Below are positions 25,530 to 35,477 of a DNA stretch of 64,000 bases, one piece after another. The stretch lies in the NCBI RefSeq assembly GCF_015319355.1, contig NZ_JADILU010000002.1:124001-188000 (forward strand), given 5' to 3'. This DNA is from Psychroserpens luteus. GTDB lineage: Bacteria; Bacteroidota; Bacteroidia; Flavobacteriales; Flavobacteriaceae. The notes below the pieces were generated by a model that searched no databases, was not told where the DNA came from, and worked only from the letters and a program-made list of their open reading frames with translations. The position numbers were made by a program, and so were the translations under genes. The stretch's first letter is position 1. Every line of letters begins with the position of its first letter.

Positions 25530-27182
25530 ATGAAACTACAAGGACAAATAGTCGACATAAAAAATAAGCGCATCTTCAAAGGAGAAATCATAATTTCCGA
25601 AGGAAAAATAAAAAGTATAGAGGAGAAAGAACATGACATCAATCAGTATATCCTTCCTGGTTTTATAGATGCACACATTCATATAGAAAGTTCAATGCTT
25701 GTGCCAACAGAGTTTGCTAAAATAGCAGTTAATCATGGTACAGTGGCAACAGTTTCAGATCCTCATGAGATTGCAAATGTTCTAGGAATTGAAGGCGTTA
25801 ATTTCATGATAGAAAACGGAAAACAAACCCCTTTTAAGTTCAATTTTGGAGCACCTTCTTGCGTACCTGCAACAAGTTTTGAGTCTGCTGGAGCTGTCAT
25901 AGATTCCGAAGGTATTAAACAACTCATGGCAAATCCAGATATCAAATATTTGGCAGAGATGATGAATTATCCAGGCGTTTTATTTGATGACGAAGAAGTG
26001 CTTAAAAAATTAGAATGGGCAAAACATTATAACAAACCAATTGATGGTCATGCTCCAGGCGTTGTTGGTGATGATATTACCAAATATATAAATGCTGGGA
26101 TTTCTACAGATCACGAATGTTTCACATATGAAGAGGGCTTAGAAAAGCTTCAAAAAGGTATGAAAATTCTCATTAGAGAAGGTAGCGCTGCCAAGAATTT
26201 TGAAGCGTTGATTGATTTGCTTCCAGAGCATTATGAAAACATGATGTTTTGTAGTGATGACAAGCATCCAGATGATTTAATCATCAATCATATTAATAAA
26301 TTATGTGCAAGAGCAGTTGCTAAAGACATTGATATCTTTAAAGTATTACAAGCTGCTTGTATAAATCCGGTTAAACACTACAATTTAGATGTTGGTTTAT
26401 TGCAAAAAGGCGATGATGCCGATTGTATTGTTGTTGAAGATTTAAAAGATTTTAAAGTCATTCAAACCTATATAAATGGTGAATTGGTGAGTGACCACGG
26501 AAATTCTAAACTACAATCTATTGCTTTCAAAAATTTAAACAATTTTAATACAACAAAGAAGCAAGTTTCCGATTTTAGAATTGATTCGGAAAGTGCTTCG
26601 GAAAGTGCTTCAGCAAAAAAACAAATTAGAGTTATTGAAGCTTTAGAAGGTCAACTAGTAACAAATGAACTTATAGAGGAAGCAACTATTGAAAATGGAA
26701 ACTTGGTTTCAAATACTGAAAACGATATTCTAAAAATGACAGTCGTTAACCGCTATAATAATGATGAGCCAGCATTGGCATTTATTAAAAATTTCGGACT
26801 AAAAGAAGGCGCAATAGCATCTTCCGTAGGTCATGATTCTCACAATATTATTGCAGTAGGAGTGAACGATGAGATGATTTGTAAAGCAGTTAATCTCATT
26901 ATTGAAAATAAAGGTGGTATTTGTGCAGTAAATACTTCCGAAGAAAAAATAGTTCCGCTTCCTGTCGCAGGAATTATGAGCGATCAAGATGGTGAAACTA
27001 TAGGTAAAGCTTATGCAGAGCTTGATAAAATGGCAAAACAGTTAGGGAGTAAATTAAATGCACCTTATATGACGTTGTCTTTTATGGCATTATTGGTGAT
27101 TCCGTCATTGAAATTAAGTGATAAAGGTTTATTTAATGGTAAAGATTTTAAATTTACAGACCTAATATTAACACAAGAGTAG
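25530..27182 (+). CDS. ade: Adenine deaminase
   Basis: Metal-dependent amidohydrolase of 550 aa converting adenine to hypoxanthine. It has the metal-site HxH in [14 protein letters not shown], the [12 protein letters not shown] motif, [19 protein letters not shown] and [10 protein letters not shown], all characteristic of the Ade family. The C-terminal domain ends normally. A serine-rich tract ([13 protein letters not shown]) comes from a short direct repeat of GAAAGTGCTTCG. A TAGTTTTA at 25503-25510 is a possible -7 box. Confidence 0.95.
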   Translation: MKLQGQIVDIKNKRIFKGEIIISEGKIKSIEEKEHDINQYILPGFIDAHIHIESSMLVPTEFAKIAVNHGTVATVSDPHEIANVLGIEGVNFMIENGKQTPFKFNFGAPSCVPATSFESAGAVIDSEGIKQLMANPDIKYLAEMMNYPGVLFDDEEVLKKLEWAKHYNKPIDGHAPGVVGDDITKYINAGISTDHECFTYEEGLEKLQKGMKILIREGSAAKNFEALIDLLPEHYENMMFCSDDKHPDDLIINHINKLCARAVAKDIDIFKVLQAACINPVKHYNLDVGLLQKGDDADCIVVEDLKDFKVIQTYINGELVSDHGNSKLQSIAFKNLNNFNTTKKQVSDFRIDSESASESASAKKQIRVIEALEGQLVTNELIEEATIENGNLVSNTENDILKMTVVNRYNNDEPALAFIKNFGLKEGAIASSVGHDSHNIIAVGVNDEMICKAVNLIIENKGGICAVNTSEEKIVPLPVAGIMSDQDGETIGKAYAELDKMAKQLGSKLNAPYMTLSFMALLVIPSLKLSDKGLFNGKDFKFTDLILTQE

Positions 27183-27229
27183 CATAACAAAATAATAATC
27201 AACATTTAAATAGGAGTAATCATATACGA

Positions 27230-27254
27230 TTTTGTGTCTTCGCGCCTTTGCGAG
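27230..27254 (+). repeat. Solo arm of the pabB-tilS inverted repeat
   Basis: The sequence matches 22 of 25 bases of the right arm at 17222-17246 (…CGCGCCTTTGCGAG). No partner arm lies nearby. It is upstream of the YheT-like gene and was absorbed into a long open frame. Confidence 0.65.
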
Positions 27255-27304
27255 AGAATCATACAAGAATAAAACCGCAAACTGATCGCTACAAACTAAG
27301 AAAA

Positions 27305-28270
27305 ATGCCAATCCTACAATCAACTTATAAACCTCCATTTCAATTTAGAAACGGATTCATAGCAACCGTATATTCTGGATTAATAAGAAAAGTGAAACTA
27401 GAACAATCTCGTGAACGTATTGAAACACGTGATGCAGATTTTCTGGATTTGGATTGGAGTTATGCTGAAGAAAAATCAGACACAGTTATTATTCTTCTCC
27501 ACGGATTAGAAGGTCACGCACAACGACCTTACGTCACAGGAACCGCAAAATTGTTTAATCAAAACGGAACGGATGCAGTTTGTGTGAATTTTAGAGGTTG
27601 TAGTGGTGAGGATAATAGGTTTTATCATAGTTACCATTCTGGCGCAACAAATGATTTAGATGATGTTGTCAATCATTGTATTGAGCAAAAAAAATATTCT
27701 AAAATTTATATCAAAGGAATTAGTTTAGGCGGAAATATTACACTCAAATATTTAGGCGAAGACAGAATAATTCCTAACCAAATAAAAGCTGCAATCGCAA
27801 TTTCTGTTCCTGCTCATCTTGATGGATCAGCAACCGAATTACACAAATTAAAGAATAGAGCATTTGCGATAAGGTTTAGGAAACATTTACTAGATAAATT
27901 AAGAGTTAAAAAAATACAATTTCCAGAAATACTCAAAGACAAAGATTTAAACGACATAAAAACGTTAAGAGAGTTTGATGAGTTTTATACATCACAAGCG
28001 CATGGTTTTGTGGATGCTAAGGATTATTATACACAAAGTAGTAGTCTTCAATTCTTAAAAAATATAAAAGTGCCAACCTTGATGATTAACGCATTAAATG
28101 ATTCGTTTTTATCTGCAGAATGTTACCCAGTAAAAGAAGCTAAACATAATGATAATCTGCATTTAGAAATGCCAAATTATGGAGGTCATGTTGGATTTAT
28201 TCAAAAAGGAGATGTATATTACAACGAGAAAAGAGCCATAGAGTTTGTAAGGCAATTTGATACCCATTAA
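27305..28270 (+). CDS. YheT-like alpha/beta hydrolase
   Basis: Member of the YheT/ABHD1-3 group. The oxyanion-site HG is in IILLHGLEGHAQRPYV. The nucleophile elbow is GISLGGN, the acid is Asp in NALNDSF and the catalytic His is in GGHVGF. Length of 321 aa is normal from the ATG at 27305. The frame extends to a TTG at 27248, but that stretch is repeat sequence, so I did not use it. Substrate unknown; the family acts on esters or lipids. It is 4 bases upstream of the epimerase gene. Confidence 0.9.
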   Translation: MPILQSTYKPPFQFRNGFIATVYSGLIRKVKLEQSRERIETRDADFLDLDWSYAEEKSDTVIILLHGLEGHAQRPYVTGTAKLFNQNGTDAVCVNFRGCSGEDNRFYHSYHSGATNDLDDVVNHCIEQKKYSKIYIKGISLGGNITLKYLGEDRIIPNQIKAAIAISVPAHLDGSATELHKLKNRAFAIRFRKHLLDKLRVKKIQFPEILKDKDLNDIKTLREFDEFYTSQAHGFVDAKDYYTQSSSLQFLKNIKVPTLMINALNDSFLSAECYPVKEAKHNDNLHLEMPNYGGHVGFIQKGDVYYNEKRAIEFVRQFDTH

Positions 28271-28274
28271 CTAA

Positions 28275-29264
28275 ATGTCATCCCTAAAAACCGCAATAAT
28301 CTCCAACGCTAACGGAATGGAGCTCCACATCTCAAACTTTGGAGCAACCATTATCAGTTTGAAAGTGCCCAACAAACAAGGAACACTTACTGAAGTTGTT
28401 GTAGGCTTATCATCACCTTTAGATTATCTAAAAGACGATTATCTCACCCAAAATAGATGTTTGGGGAGTTCCTGTGGTAGATATGCTGGGCGAATTTCGG
28501 GAGGTGGCTATAAAATTGATGGAAAGTTATATGCGCTTTCACAGCACAATGGTCAGCATTTGCATGGTGGTTTTAATGGTTTCGATAAAAAATATTGGAA
28601 TTTTGAAAGTGTTGATCGACATGAAAATCCTACGATTACATTATCATACACAAGTAAACATTTAGAAGAAGGCCATCCAGGAAATTTACAAGTATCTGTC
28701 AGCTATCAATTATTAGAAACCAACGAGCTTATCATTACTTACAATGCAAAAACTGATGAGCCAACACATGTTAATTTAACCAACCATTCTTATTTTAATC
28801 TCAACGGAAATGGAACAATTTGCAATCACAAGCTACAAATTAAAAGTAATAGCTATCTAGAAGTAGATTCAAAAACAATGATTTCCTCAGGAGAAATTCT
28901 ATCGTCTATTGGGACTAGAGTAGATAGAAATGAGCTTGATGTCATTGCAAACGAAAATTTTAGAGGTTTTGATGATACATTTATTCTGACTACAGAAGTA
29001 AATTGTGCTAGGCTCATTTCCGAAGAAACAGGAATTGAAATGATTGTGGATACCAATCAGCCTGCTTTAGTCCTTTTTACACCAAAAACTTTTGATGATT
29101 TATCATTTAAAGAGGGCTTGACTTATGGAGAGTTTCCTGCAATATGCTTTGAAACACAAAATTACCCAGATGCACCAAACCATATTAATTTTCCATCGAC
29201 CTTATTGCTGCCAGATGAAACTTATGAGAATAAGTCGAACTTTAGGTTTAAGATAGTTAGTTGA
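28275..29264 (+). CDS. galM: Aldose 1-epimerase
   Basis: Interconverts alpha and beta anomers of hexoses. The catalytic His is in LTNHSYFNLNG, another conserved His in HLHGGFNGFDKKYW, and the catalytic Glu in CFETQNYPDAPNH. Length of 329 aa is typical of the single-domain form. The gene follows the YheT-like gene by four bases, so they probably share a transcript. A repeat element lies after its stop. Confidence 0.92.
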   Translation: MSSLKTAIISNANGMELHISNFGATIISLKVPNKQGTLTEVVVGLSSPLDYLKDDYLTQNRCLGSSCGRYAGRISGGGYKIDGKLYALSQHNGQHLHGGFNGFDKKYWNFESVDRHENPTITLSYTSKHLEEGHPGNLQVSVSYQLLETNELIITYNAKTDEPTHVNLTNHSYFNLNGNGTICNHKLQIKSNSYLEVDSKTMISSGEILSSIGTRVDRNELDVIANENFRGFDDTFILTTEVNCARLISEETGIEMIVDTNQPALVLFTPKTFDDLSFKEGLTYGEFPAICFETQNYPDAPNHINFPSTLLLPDETYENKSNFRFKIVS

Positions 29265-29272
29265 TAATGATC

Positions 29273-29363
29273 TTGTCATTCCTGCGAAGGGAGGAGTCTA
29301 CTTAGGCTCCAAGACTTAAATTTCTGATTGGTCACTAGGCTTGTCGAAGTAAAGTAATGACAA
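29273..29363 (+). repeat. 91-base palindrome-ended intergenic repeat
   Basis: Inverted ends TTGTCATT (29273-29280) and AATGACAA (29356-29363). The left end runs into CCTGCGAAG, as in the hairpin at 60690-60715. It is of the common Bacteroidota intergenic type with GTCATTCCTGCGAAG and CTTGTCGAAGTA. The rest of the 293-base gap after it holds an AT-rich leader for the next gene. Confidence 0.6.
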
Positions 29364-29557
29364 AACAGACTTGATTTTACATTTCCGAAGAAAACCTGAA
29401 AATAATATTCATCGAAATCATATTATTTATTTTACTCTTTTTCAGACTACTAAAATAAATTATTAATTTTTTTTTTGTAATTTAGATGTGATAATCTCCC
29501 TATAGGTTATTGAATTGATTATAATTGACACTAAAAGTGCTAATTTAAATTGTATTT

Positions 29558-32155
29558 ATGTTATTCAAAAAAATAGGGGCATTAATCCTACGTTTTCTCA
29601 ATTTCGTTAATAATCTTATTACCTCCTTTGGTAAATTTGGAAAGTCCTCTTATTTAAGTCTTTTATTTCTTGGTATTATTTTACTTATGGTTCAAGCCTT
29701 AGAGCAGGCTAACACACTTTTAGTAGATATGATAGAGCGTGATAAAACCTCTCTGATTTTTTGTTTTATAGTGATTTCTGTCTTTGCATCTGTACTCTCT
29801 CATTATCCAAGATATATTTATTATGCCGAGAATATAAATAATAGTCGCGATGACCATAAATGGTATGCTTATAAATGGTTTGGGTATGCGATTTTCATTT
29901 TTTCTAAAATAGATCCCAATTATAAACAGGATTATAAAGCAAAGTTTTTTAGGCATTGTTTAGGCTTAGTAATTTTTATTATTTGGCATTATTACATCTA
30001 TCAAACCTTTTACTCTAAACTATATTTTAGTGGTTTGGATGTTACCATGATACAATTAGGAACACTTTTTCTTTCCATTATTCCTGCAATTATATTAATC
30101 GTTTTACTAGATAAATTTGATGTGTACCAGGATAAATTATTAGAATTAAAAAGTGATGAAGCGATTGCATTGGTGAAAGCTCAAAAAAAACAATTTGTCA
30201 CAAGAGGAATACATACACTCTTTATTTGTTTTGGTTTGGCAATCATTTTAGGAGGAATAATAGCAGGTACTTTAAATTTTAGTTTATATGGGTATTGGTT
30301 GCTCCAAGCGTTCACATTTTTATTAGCAATACTCTATATCATGTTTAGGGTTTTTCGTGTGTATGCAAAAACAATCAATTTTTATCGCTATTATTTTTTG
30401 AGTAGTAGTGTGGGGTATCTTAGATATTATTTTGTGTTCGCTATAGTCGTCGTTCTTTTCTTGATCTACAGCAATGTCGCAGTTTATAACAAATGGAAAC
30501 TCTCTAATGCTATGCTCATACTGTTGTCATACATATTTGTTATCTATTATTCTATAGCCTGTTTAGTGAAGTACTTTTTTATGTTGACCATTTTTAAAAC
30601 TCAAAAACAAGACTTAAAGAATAATCCTTACGTTACCGAAAAAAACTATTTATATAGTTCTGGTGTGTTAAAAGAAAATTGGAGTAACCTCTTGTCTTTA
30701 GACAAACAAAACTCATTTGCAATTAGACGAAGACTAATAGCATCTATAGTGACTTTTGTCATCTTTATATTTGGTATTTTAAGTTATACTTCGGAAACTC
30801 AAATACACGAGCTTCAATCTTATGCAACGAATAAAAACGAAAATAGTCTCGATATAGAAGTGTTTAAAGATAGTCTTAGAAGCAGAACAGATAAACCCTT
30901 ATTTTTTGTAGCAGCTCATGGAGGAGGTTTGAAAGCTAATATATGGACGATGAAAGTCCTAAATGAAGTTCAATTAAAAACTGAAGGTGAGTTTCTTGAT
31001 CAAACAGTATCTTTCTCTGGAGCATCTGGAGGCATGATGGGAGTCTCGTTGTATTCGGTTTTAGGAGGTCAACACACAGATGATTTTATGACGATTGGAT
31101 CAAAAATAGATAGTGTTGCTCGAGAGAACTTTGCATCTAAAGATTTAGCATTGGCTTTTGGATTTGATTTTGTTAGAAAAATTTATCCTCTTAATAACAT
31201 TGGTAAATATAAAGACAGGTCATATTATTCTATGGTGACCTACCGTAATATTTTAGAGGATAACACGTCAATGACCTTAGATTCATTGTCTTTTAATTCA
31301 TATTGGAAAACAAAGATATTTGATAATAAAAGAGGCTATTTCCCATCGTTGATTGTCAATACAGCAAAAACGAATGGACGACGTGGTGTGTTTTATTCGG
31401 TGAAATATCCACAAGATTCTACTGTGTTTTACAATTCCGATAATTTATCACAACTGCGTAATGATCATTCTATCGCTTACTACGAAGCTATTTCTTCTAC
31501 TAATAGATTTCCTGGACTTAGTCCTGCAGCAAAAATAAAAGGATATGGACATTATATAGATGCTGGAGCACTTGATAATAGTGGTTTGTTGAGTTCACTA
31601 GACTTACATAATTATTTGCTAAAAGACTCTACATTAAATAAAACTAAAAAAGTCTTCGTAGAAATTATTAATGGTCGTAACAATTATATCTGGTACTTGG
31701 TTAAAAAATTTAAAACCGAAAATGAAATAACACATTTAAAAATAGATGAAGTAGAACAGGATAATATTATTGCAGATTTAAAAACGGGATTAAATCTAGA
31801 CAAAATACCAAACTATTTAAGTGATTACTTGCGAGATCGAAGTAAAGACCCTTTAATTGGATATGTACCTATCTATTTACCGTTTCAAATAGAATTTGAT
31901 GAAGTTCAAAGTTTTTTGGGAGGAGAGCTTACAGATAAAAATCAAATCAGATTACTTGATACATTTCTAAATAGAGAAAATAATAAAGTCAAAGAAGAAA
32001 TCGATGACAATGGTTTTGAATGGGAAACTTATGAGCCTACACTTGCGAGACATTTGAGTAAAAGTACCATAACCTATTATGATCGTGTTATTCAAAGTAC
32101 ATTGATTACAGATCAAATTACAGAAATTAAAAAATTATTAAATCAGCAAAATTAA
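29558..32155 (+). CDS. Multi-TM patatin-like phospholipase
   Basis: An 865-aa protein with two halves. Residues 1-430 contain about nine hydrophobic segments (for example LLFLGIILLMVQALEQA and FVIFIFGILSYTSETQ). Residues 445-800 form a patatin-like domain: the glycine-rich oxyanion loop AAHGGGLKANIW, the nucleophile in SGASGGMMG (GxSGG) and the dyad Asp in YIDAGALDNSG. Patatin enzymes hydrolyse phospholipid acyl chains. A membrane-embedded form would act directly on the inner membrane. It starts the second accessory block. Confidence 0.85.
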   Translation: MLFKKIGALILRFLNFVNNLITSFGKFGKSSYLSLLFLGIILLMVQALEQANTLLVDMIERDKTSLIFCFIVISVFASVLSHYPRYIYYAENINNSRDDHKWYAYKWFGYAIFIFSKIDPNYKQDYKAKFFRHCLGLVIFIIWHYYIYQTFYSKLYFSGLDVTMIQLGTLFLSIIPAIILIVLLDKFDVYQDKLLELKSDEAIALVKAQKKQFVTRGIHTLFICFGLAIILGGIIAGTLNFSLYGYWLLQAFTFLLAILYIMFRVFRVYAKTINFYRYYFLSSSVGYLRYYFVFAIVVVLFLIYSNVAVYNKWKLSNAMLILLSYIFVIYYSIACLVKYFFMLTIFKTQKQDLKNNPYVTEKNYLYSSGVLKENWSNLLSLDKQNSFAIRRRLIASIVTFVIFIFGILSYTSETQIHELQSYATNKNENSLDIEVFKDSLRSRTDKPLFFVAAHGGGLKANIWTMKVLNEVQLKTEGEFLDQTVSFSGASGGMMGVSLYSVLGGQHTDDFMTIGSKIDSVARENFASKDLALAFGFDFVRKIYPLNNIGKYKDRSYYSMVTYRNILEDNTSMTLDSLSFNSYWKTKIFDNKRGYFPSLIVNTAKTNGRRGVFYSVKYPQDSTVFYNSDNLSQLRNDHSIAYYEAISSTNRFPGLSPAAKIKGYGHYIDAGALDNSGLLSSLDLHNYLLKDSTLNKTKKVFVEIINGRNNYIWYLVKKFKTENEITHLKIDEVEQDNIIADLKTGLNLDKIPNYLSDYLRDRSKDPLIGYVPIYLPFQIEFDEVQSFLGGELTDKNQIRLLDTFLNRENNKVKEEIDDNGFEWETYEPTLARHLSKSTITYYDRVIQSTLITDQITEIKKLLNQQN

Positions 32156-32161
32156 TATTTT

Positions 32162-32986
32162 ATGAAAGCAATCAACTCCATTAACAACATTCCGTTGCAT
32201 TATGCAAGGCTCGTAAATCATCCATATGGCACACTTGGTGAACAACGAAATTTTTCAATAGATTCTAATTTTCATGAAGTACTTAAAGATGCTTTTGATG
32301 AGGTGTTTGCAAACTGTCCTTTGGGTAAACCTGAGGTGGTGACAACTGCTGGAATTTTTGTCAATAAACCAGGACAACATGGTCATGGTACTGCTTTTGA
32401 TTTGGATGCTGTTTTCTGGAAAGACAAAACGCTCATTACTACCAATTTTATTCATCAAAAAGAATTGTACTTAGGTATAGAATCTTTTCTTCGGAAGCAT
32501 TTCGGAATCGTTCTCAACTATTATTACAGAGGTCATGAAGATCATTGGCATTTAGATACAAGTGTGTCTGTAGATTATAATGAATCATCTAAGTCTGAAA
32601 CTTTATACCTACAGATGGTATTAAAATATATCTACGGAAAACCAGTCATTATTGACGGACTTTCAGGACCTCAAACCAGGAACTACACTAATGAAGTGTT
32701 TAATAGACTCAATATAAATACACCTATTACAACAAAAGCTAATTACTTAAAATTCTTAGATATCACAGGTAAGGTGGCTTTTAAACTTTCCGAAGAGAAA
32801 ACGACACCATTACAATTATTAGAAAATCTAGAGACTGTTATTAATCAATTGCCTGCAGCAAATAAACATGTGGTAAAAGGAGCGTTCAATACATTTGTTG
32901 ATAATGATGAGACTGCAACTTGGTTAAATAGTGTCACAAATCATCATGATTTGGATTCGGTTATTGATCATGTATTAGCGTCATAA
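32162..32986 (+). CDS. Leaderless M15/extensin-like zinc peptidase
   Basis: A 274-aa protein starting 6 bases after the patatin stop. Zinc ligands fit the M15/Extensin_2-like pattern: His and Asp in QHGHGTAFDLDAVFW, and the HxH pair in HEDHWHLD. Such enzymes cut D-Ala-D-Ala or L-Ala-D-Glu bonds in peptidoglycan peptides. Residues 155-185 (LYLQMVLKYIYGKP, then GLSGPQTRNYTNEVFNRL) resemble a degenerate PG-binding module. It has no signal peptide, like the two other wall enzymes in this region. Confidence 0.8.
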   Translation: MKAINSINNIPLHYARLVNHPYGTLGEQRNFSIDSNFHEVLKDAFDEVFANCPLGKPEVVTTAGIFVNKPGQHGHGTAFDLDAVFWKDKTLITTNFIHQKELYLGIESFLRKHFGIVLNYYYRGHEDHWHLDTSVSVDYNESSKSETLYLQMVLKYIYGKPVIIDGLSGPQTRNYTNEVFNRLNINTPITTKANYLKFLDITGKVAFKLSEEKTTPLQLLENLETVINQLPAANKHVVKGAFNTFVDNDETATWLNSVTNHHDLDSVIDHVLAS

Positions 32987-33013
32987 CAATTAAAAAAAAT
33001 AAAAACTAGTATT

Positions 33014-33415
33014 ATGGATTCATATCAAGTAGGTAACAATAAGCCCATAAAATTAAAAGTTGCGATTGCTACAGAGGCAATCCCAATGAGCTATGCATTT
33101 TTATATCATACTATTGATGATAAAGTGCCTTATGCTGTCATTCCGCCATTTGATCCAACTCAAAAATCGGGTTGGAAACAATTAGATGGTGGCAACGAAG
33201 TGCAATCAAAGATTTTTAGAGTGATGACTTTTTGTCGATTTTTTAACCCGTTTCCAAATGAAGAAACCTTCAAATTAGCCATCAAACAAATAGAAGACAC
33301 GTATAAAGTTAGTATTAATGGAGGTGATGAAGGTCCATTAGATATGAACTTTAAGGTTAATGCCTTTTATGAAGGTCAAACCTGCATTTTAGAAAGTGAA
33401 TTAAAGTTAACATAA
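33014..33415 (+). CDS. Hypothetical protein (133 aa) in the accessory block
   Basis: A soluble protein with no signal peptide. It begins MDSYQVGNNKPIKLKVAIAT and has a beta-rich pattern, with a central aromatic stretch (VMTFCRFFNPFPN). It lies 27 bases after the M15-like gene and 5 bases before the outer-membrane protein gene, so it is probably co-transcribed with both. No family recognised. Confidence 0.65.
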   Translation: MDSYQVGNNKPIKLKVAIATEAIPMSYAFLYHTIDDKVPYAVIPPFDPTQKSGWKQLDGGNEVQSKIFRVMTFCRFFNPFPNEETFKLAIKQIEDTYKVSINGGDEGPLDMNFKVNAFYEGQTCILESELKLT

Positions 33416-33420
33416 CAGCC

Positions 33421-34575
33421 ATGAGACATCTTAAAATTTTAGTACTGTTGATAACGAGCACAGTTTTTGCTCAAACTGATACCAATCCAAGTGCAGCATT
33501 AAAAAACTTAGCGCCTCCAAGTTCTCCTGCCTTTGTATTGATGGATTTGACACCTTCAAATATCATTGTGCCAGAGAATATTCAAGCGTTTTCTATCCAG
33601 ACGATTAGTGCTTTTTCTGGAGATAGCTCCAACGGACTTTCAAATAATAATTACGCAGTAGAATTTCAACCGTATTGGTACGTTAAGCGAGAAAATATGA
33701 ACTTCTTTAAGTATAATAATCTCAAGCCAGAAAAGGGATCAAATGAAGAGAATTTAAAGCCTTCAGATTATACATGTTACAACGTTTTTGGTGACGCCTG
33801 GAAACGTGCCTCAGTATCTTTAGCATTAATGAATGGTAATTTTAATGTGTTTGAAAACGCACAATCCTATGTTTCAGTAGGAGCGAGGACACGTTTGTTA
33901 TCTTTTAAAACCAATGAGCAGCGCAATGCTATTATGTCGCAATATTCAGCATATGAGCAATTTATGTCTAGTCAGGAAGTGATTATGATATTTGCAAATA
34001 CTGATTTAACTCGTCCGCAAAAAAATACAGCCATCACAAATCTCGAAACTTATAAAACCATTGCAGATGATTTTGAAAAAGCACTCAACCGGAAACCTTT
34101 GTTTGCTCTTGATGTTGCAGTTGCCTACAGTCATTTTATGGGAGACAAAAGTCAGGATTTAGATGATGCTTTTGGGAGGTTAGGTGTTTGGGCATCTGGA
34201 GATTTAGCATTTTATACACCAACCATTGGAGATAATGGTCATATTCATTTCTATGGTGTGTTTAGATATCTTCGCGACGGACTCAACATCAACCCAGAAT
34301 CTGGAGGTTTAAGAATCGAAGAAGCAATAGATTATGGTGCAAAACTAGAGCTAGAACTCGATAACTTGTCTTTTGCCTACGAGTACATCACAAGAGATAT
34401 TGATAACGACAACGAAAAACGCTCCATAGGCTCAATCAGGTATAAAATCAATAATGCATTCACATTGAATGGCGGTTTTGGAAGAAACTTTAAAAGCGAT
34501 GGAGAAACCGTAGCGCTTTTTGGCATACAATGGGGAATTGATTTTGGGAGTTCGGTGTCGCTTGGTTCTAAATGA
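33421..34575 (+). CDS. Exported, probably outer-membrane beta-barrel protein
   Basis: A 384-aa protein with signal peptide (MRHLKILVLLITSTVFAQ). Alternating hydrophobic strands dominate the second half, ending with GFGRNFKSDGETVALFGIQ and WGIDFGSSVSLGSK. The last segment lacks the terminal aromatic typical of classic barrels, so the barrel call is moderate. The 3' 173 bases of this gene are repeated at 35478-35650. Function unknown. Confidence 0.7.
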   Translation: MRHLKILVLLITSTVFAQTDTNPSAALKNLAPPSSPAFVLMDLTPSNIIVPENIQAFSIQTISAFSGDSSNGLSNNNYAVEFQPYWYVKRENMNFFKYNNLKPEKGSNEENLKPSDYTCYNVFGDAWKRASVSLALMNGNFNVFENAQSYVSVGARTRLLSFKTNEQRNAIMSQYSAYEQFMSSQEVIMIFANTDLTRPQKNTAITNLETYKTIADDFEKALNRKPLFALDVAVAYSHFMGDKSQDLDDAFGRLGVWASGDLAFYTPTIGDNGHIHFYGVFRYLRDGLNINPESGGLRIEEAIDYGAKLELELDNLSFAYEYITRDIDNDNEKRSIGSIRYKINNAFTLNGGFGRNFKSDGETVALFGIQWGIDFGSSVSLGSK

Positions 34576-34837
34576 TAATGTAGATTGAATTGAGTTGGCT
34601 GATTAGAGTAATCAAAAATTTGCTTTTGCTGATAAAAAATCGAGTTATTTTATTCAAATAGAAAATCAAGATGTTCAAAATCCATTTTTTTATTTAAGTT
34701 GTTAACAGCTTATTCACTAAAGTTAGTAAATTAAAAAATGTACTAGATAGTAGTACTAGACTAGTATGAATATATACTATAAGTACTTCTTATTTATCAT
34801 ATGGAAAATATTTGAATAAAATATTTTATTGATACTA

Positions 34838-34853
34838 GTTCAAATATTTGAAC
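34838..34853. promoter_or_regulatory. Perfect 16-base palindrome
   Basis: GTTCAAATATTTGAAC is its own reverse complement. It is operator-like in size. A related half (ATATTTGAATAAAA) lies about 25-30 bases upstream. No gene start is close, so the role is unknown. Confidence 0.35.
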
Positions 34854-34895
34854 AAAAGTTTAAATTTGTATTGTTGTAATATACATACTTACAAT

Positions 34896-34932
34896 AAAAA
34901 AAAACGCCAATGCTACGAACATTGACGCTTTT
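34896..34932 (-). terminator. Terminator-like hairpin, leftward
   Basis: AAAACGCCAATG and CATTGACGCTTTT pair with one bulge across a 7-base loop. On the minus strand the stem is followed by about nine T, so it fits termination of a minus-strand transcript. Confidence 0.5.
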
Positions 34933-35477
34933 AAATGTAATCTCTAAGATTTAGCTATTTGCTAATGAGACAAAACTATTTTCTTTCAACTCTATATCTG
35001 TTGGTAGAGTCTTAAAAGATTACAATTAGAATTTGAGTCTACTAAACTCGATTTTAGAATAGCTAATGAAACTATTTAAAATCACTCACTGAAAACAATC
35101 CTAAAGCACTTCTAAATGAGGTGCTTATTTGTTTCAAAGGTATATGAATCCTATTATTCTGAAAAGGGTATTTTATAAACATTGTCAACAAGTTTTTAAC
35201 ATTATGATATTCTCATAAAATTAAACATCTCCCTAATACGCTTTGTAAACACCTGAATAACAGTTAGTTGGTAATTTTATGCTATATAAGAAATGTAAGA
35301 TTAATCTTGTTAAAATAATAGTGAAGAGTTATATTTACTAGGTTTCTAGATATATGTAGTTTTTAGGTATATAAATTTGGAATTATTCACTAATTCTTTA
35401 CAAACCCTCGTTTTTACGACTAAAATTGATGATTCCATATTTCAACAGTATCAGAGTAAATCTCTACTACAATAATA

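Larger units (their letters stand above)
34576..35477. other. Non-coding gap with palindrome and terminator-like hairpin
   Basis: About 900 AT-rich bases without a convincing gene. A perfect 16-base palindrome GTTCAAATATTTGAAC lies at 34838-34853. A hairpin (34901-34932) with a nine-base A run on its left would terminate transcription running right to left. A possible 36-aa minus-strand frame (35182-35072, starting MFIKYPFQNNRIH) lies upstream of that hairpin; its coding status is unproven. The gap separates the intact gene 3' end at 34575 from its partial copy. Confidence 0.5.

Noticed and set aside
26580-26615. A minisatellite within the adenine deaminase gene
   Set aside because: Only about two units of GAAAGTGCTTCG; too small to be more than a local slip duplication.
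27248-27304. Upstream start for the YheT-like hydrolase
   Set aside because: The added 19 residues come from the solo repeat arm; the ATG at 27305 gives the usual length.
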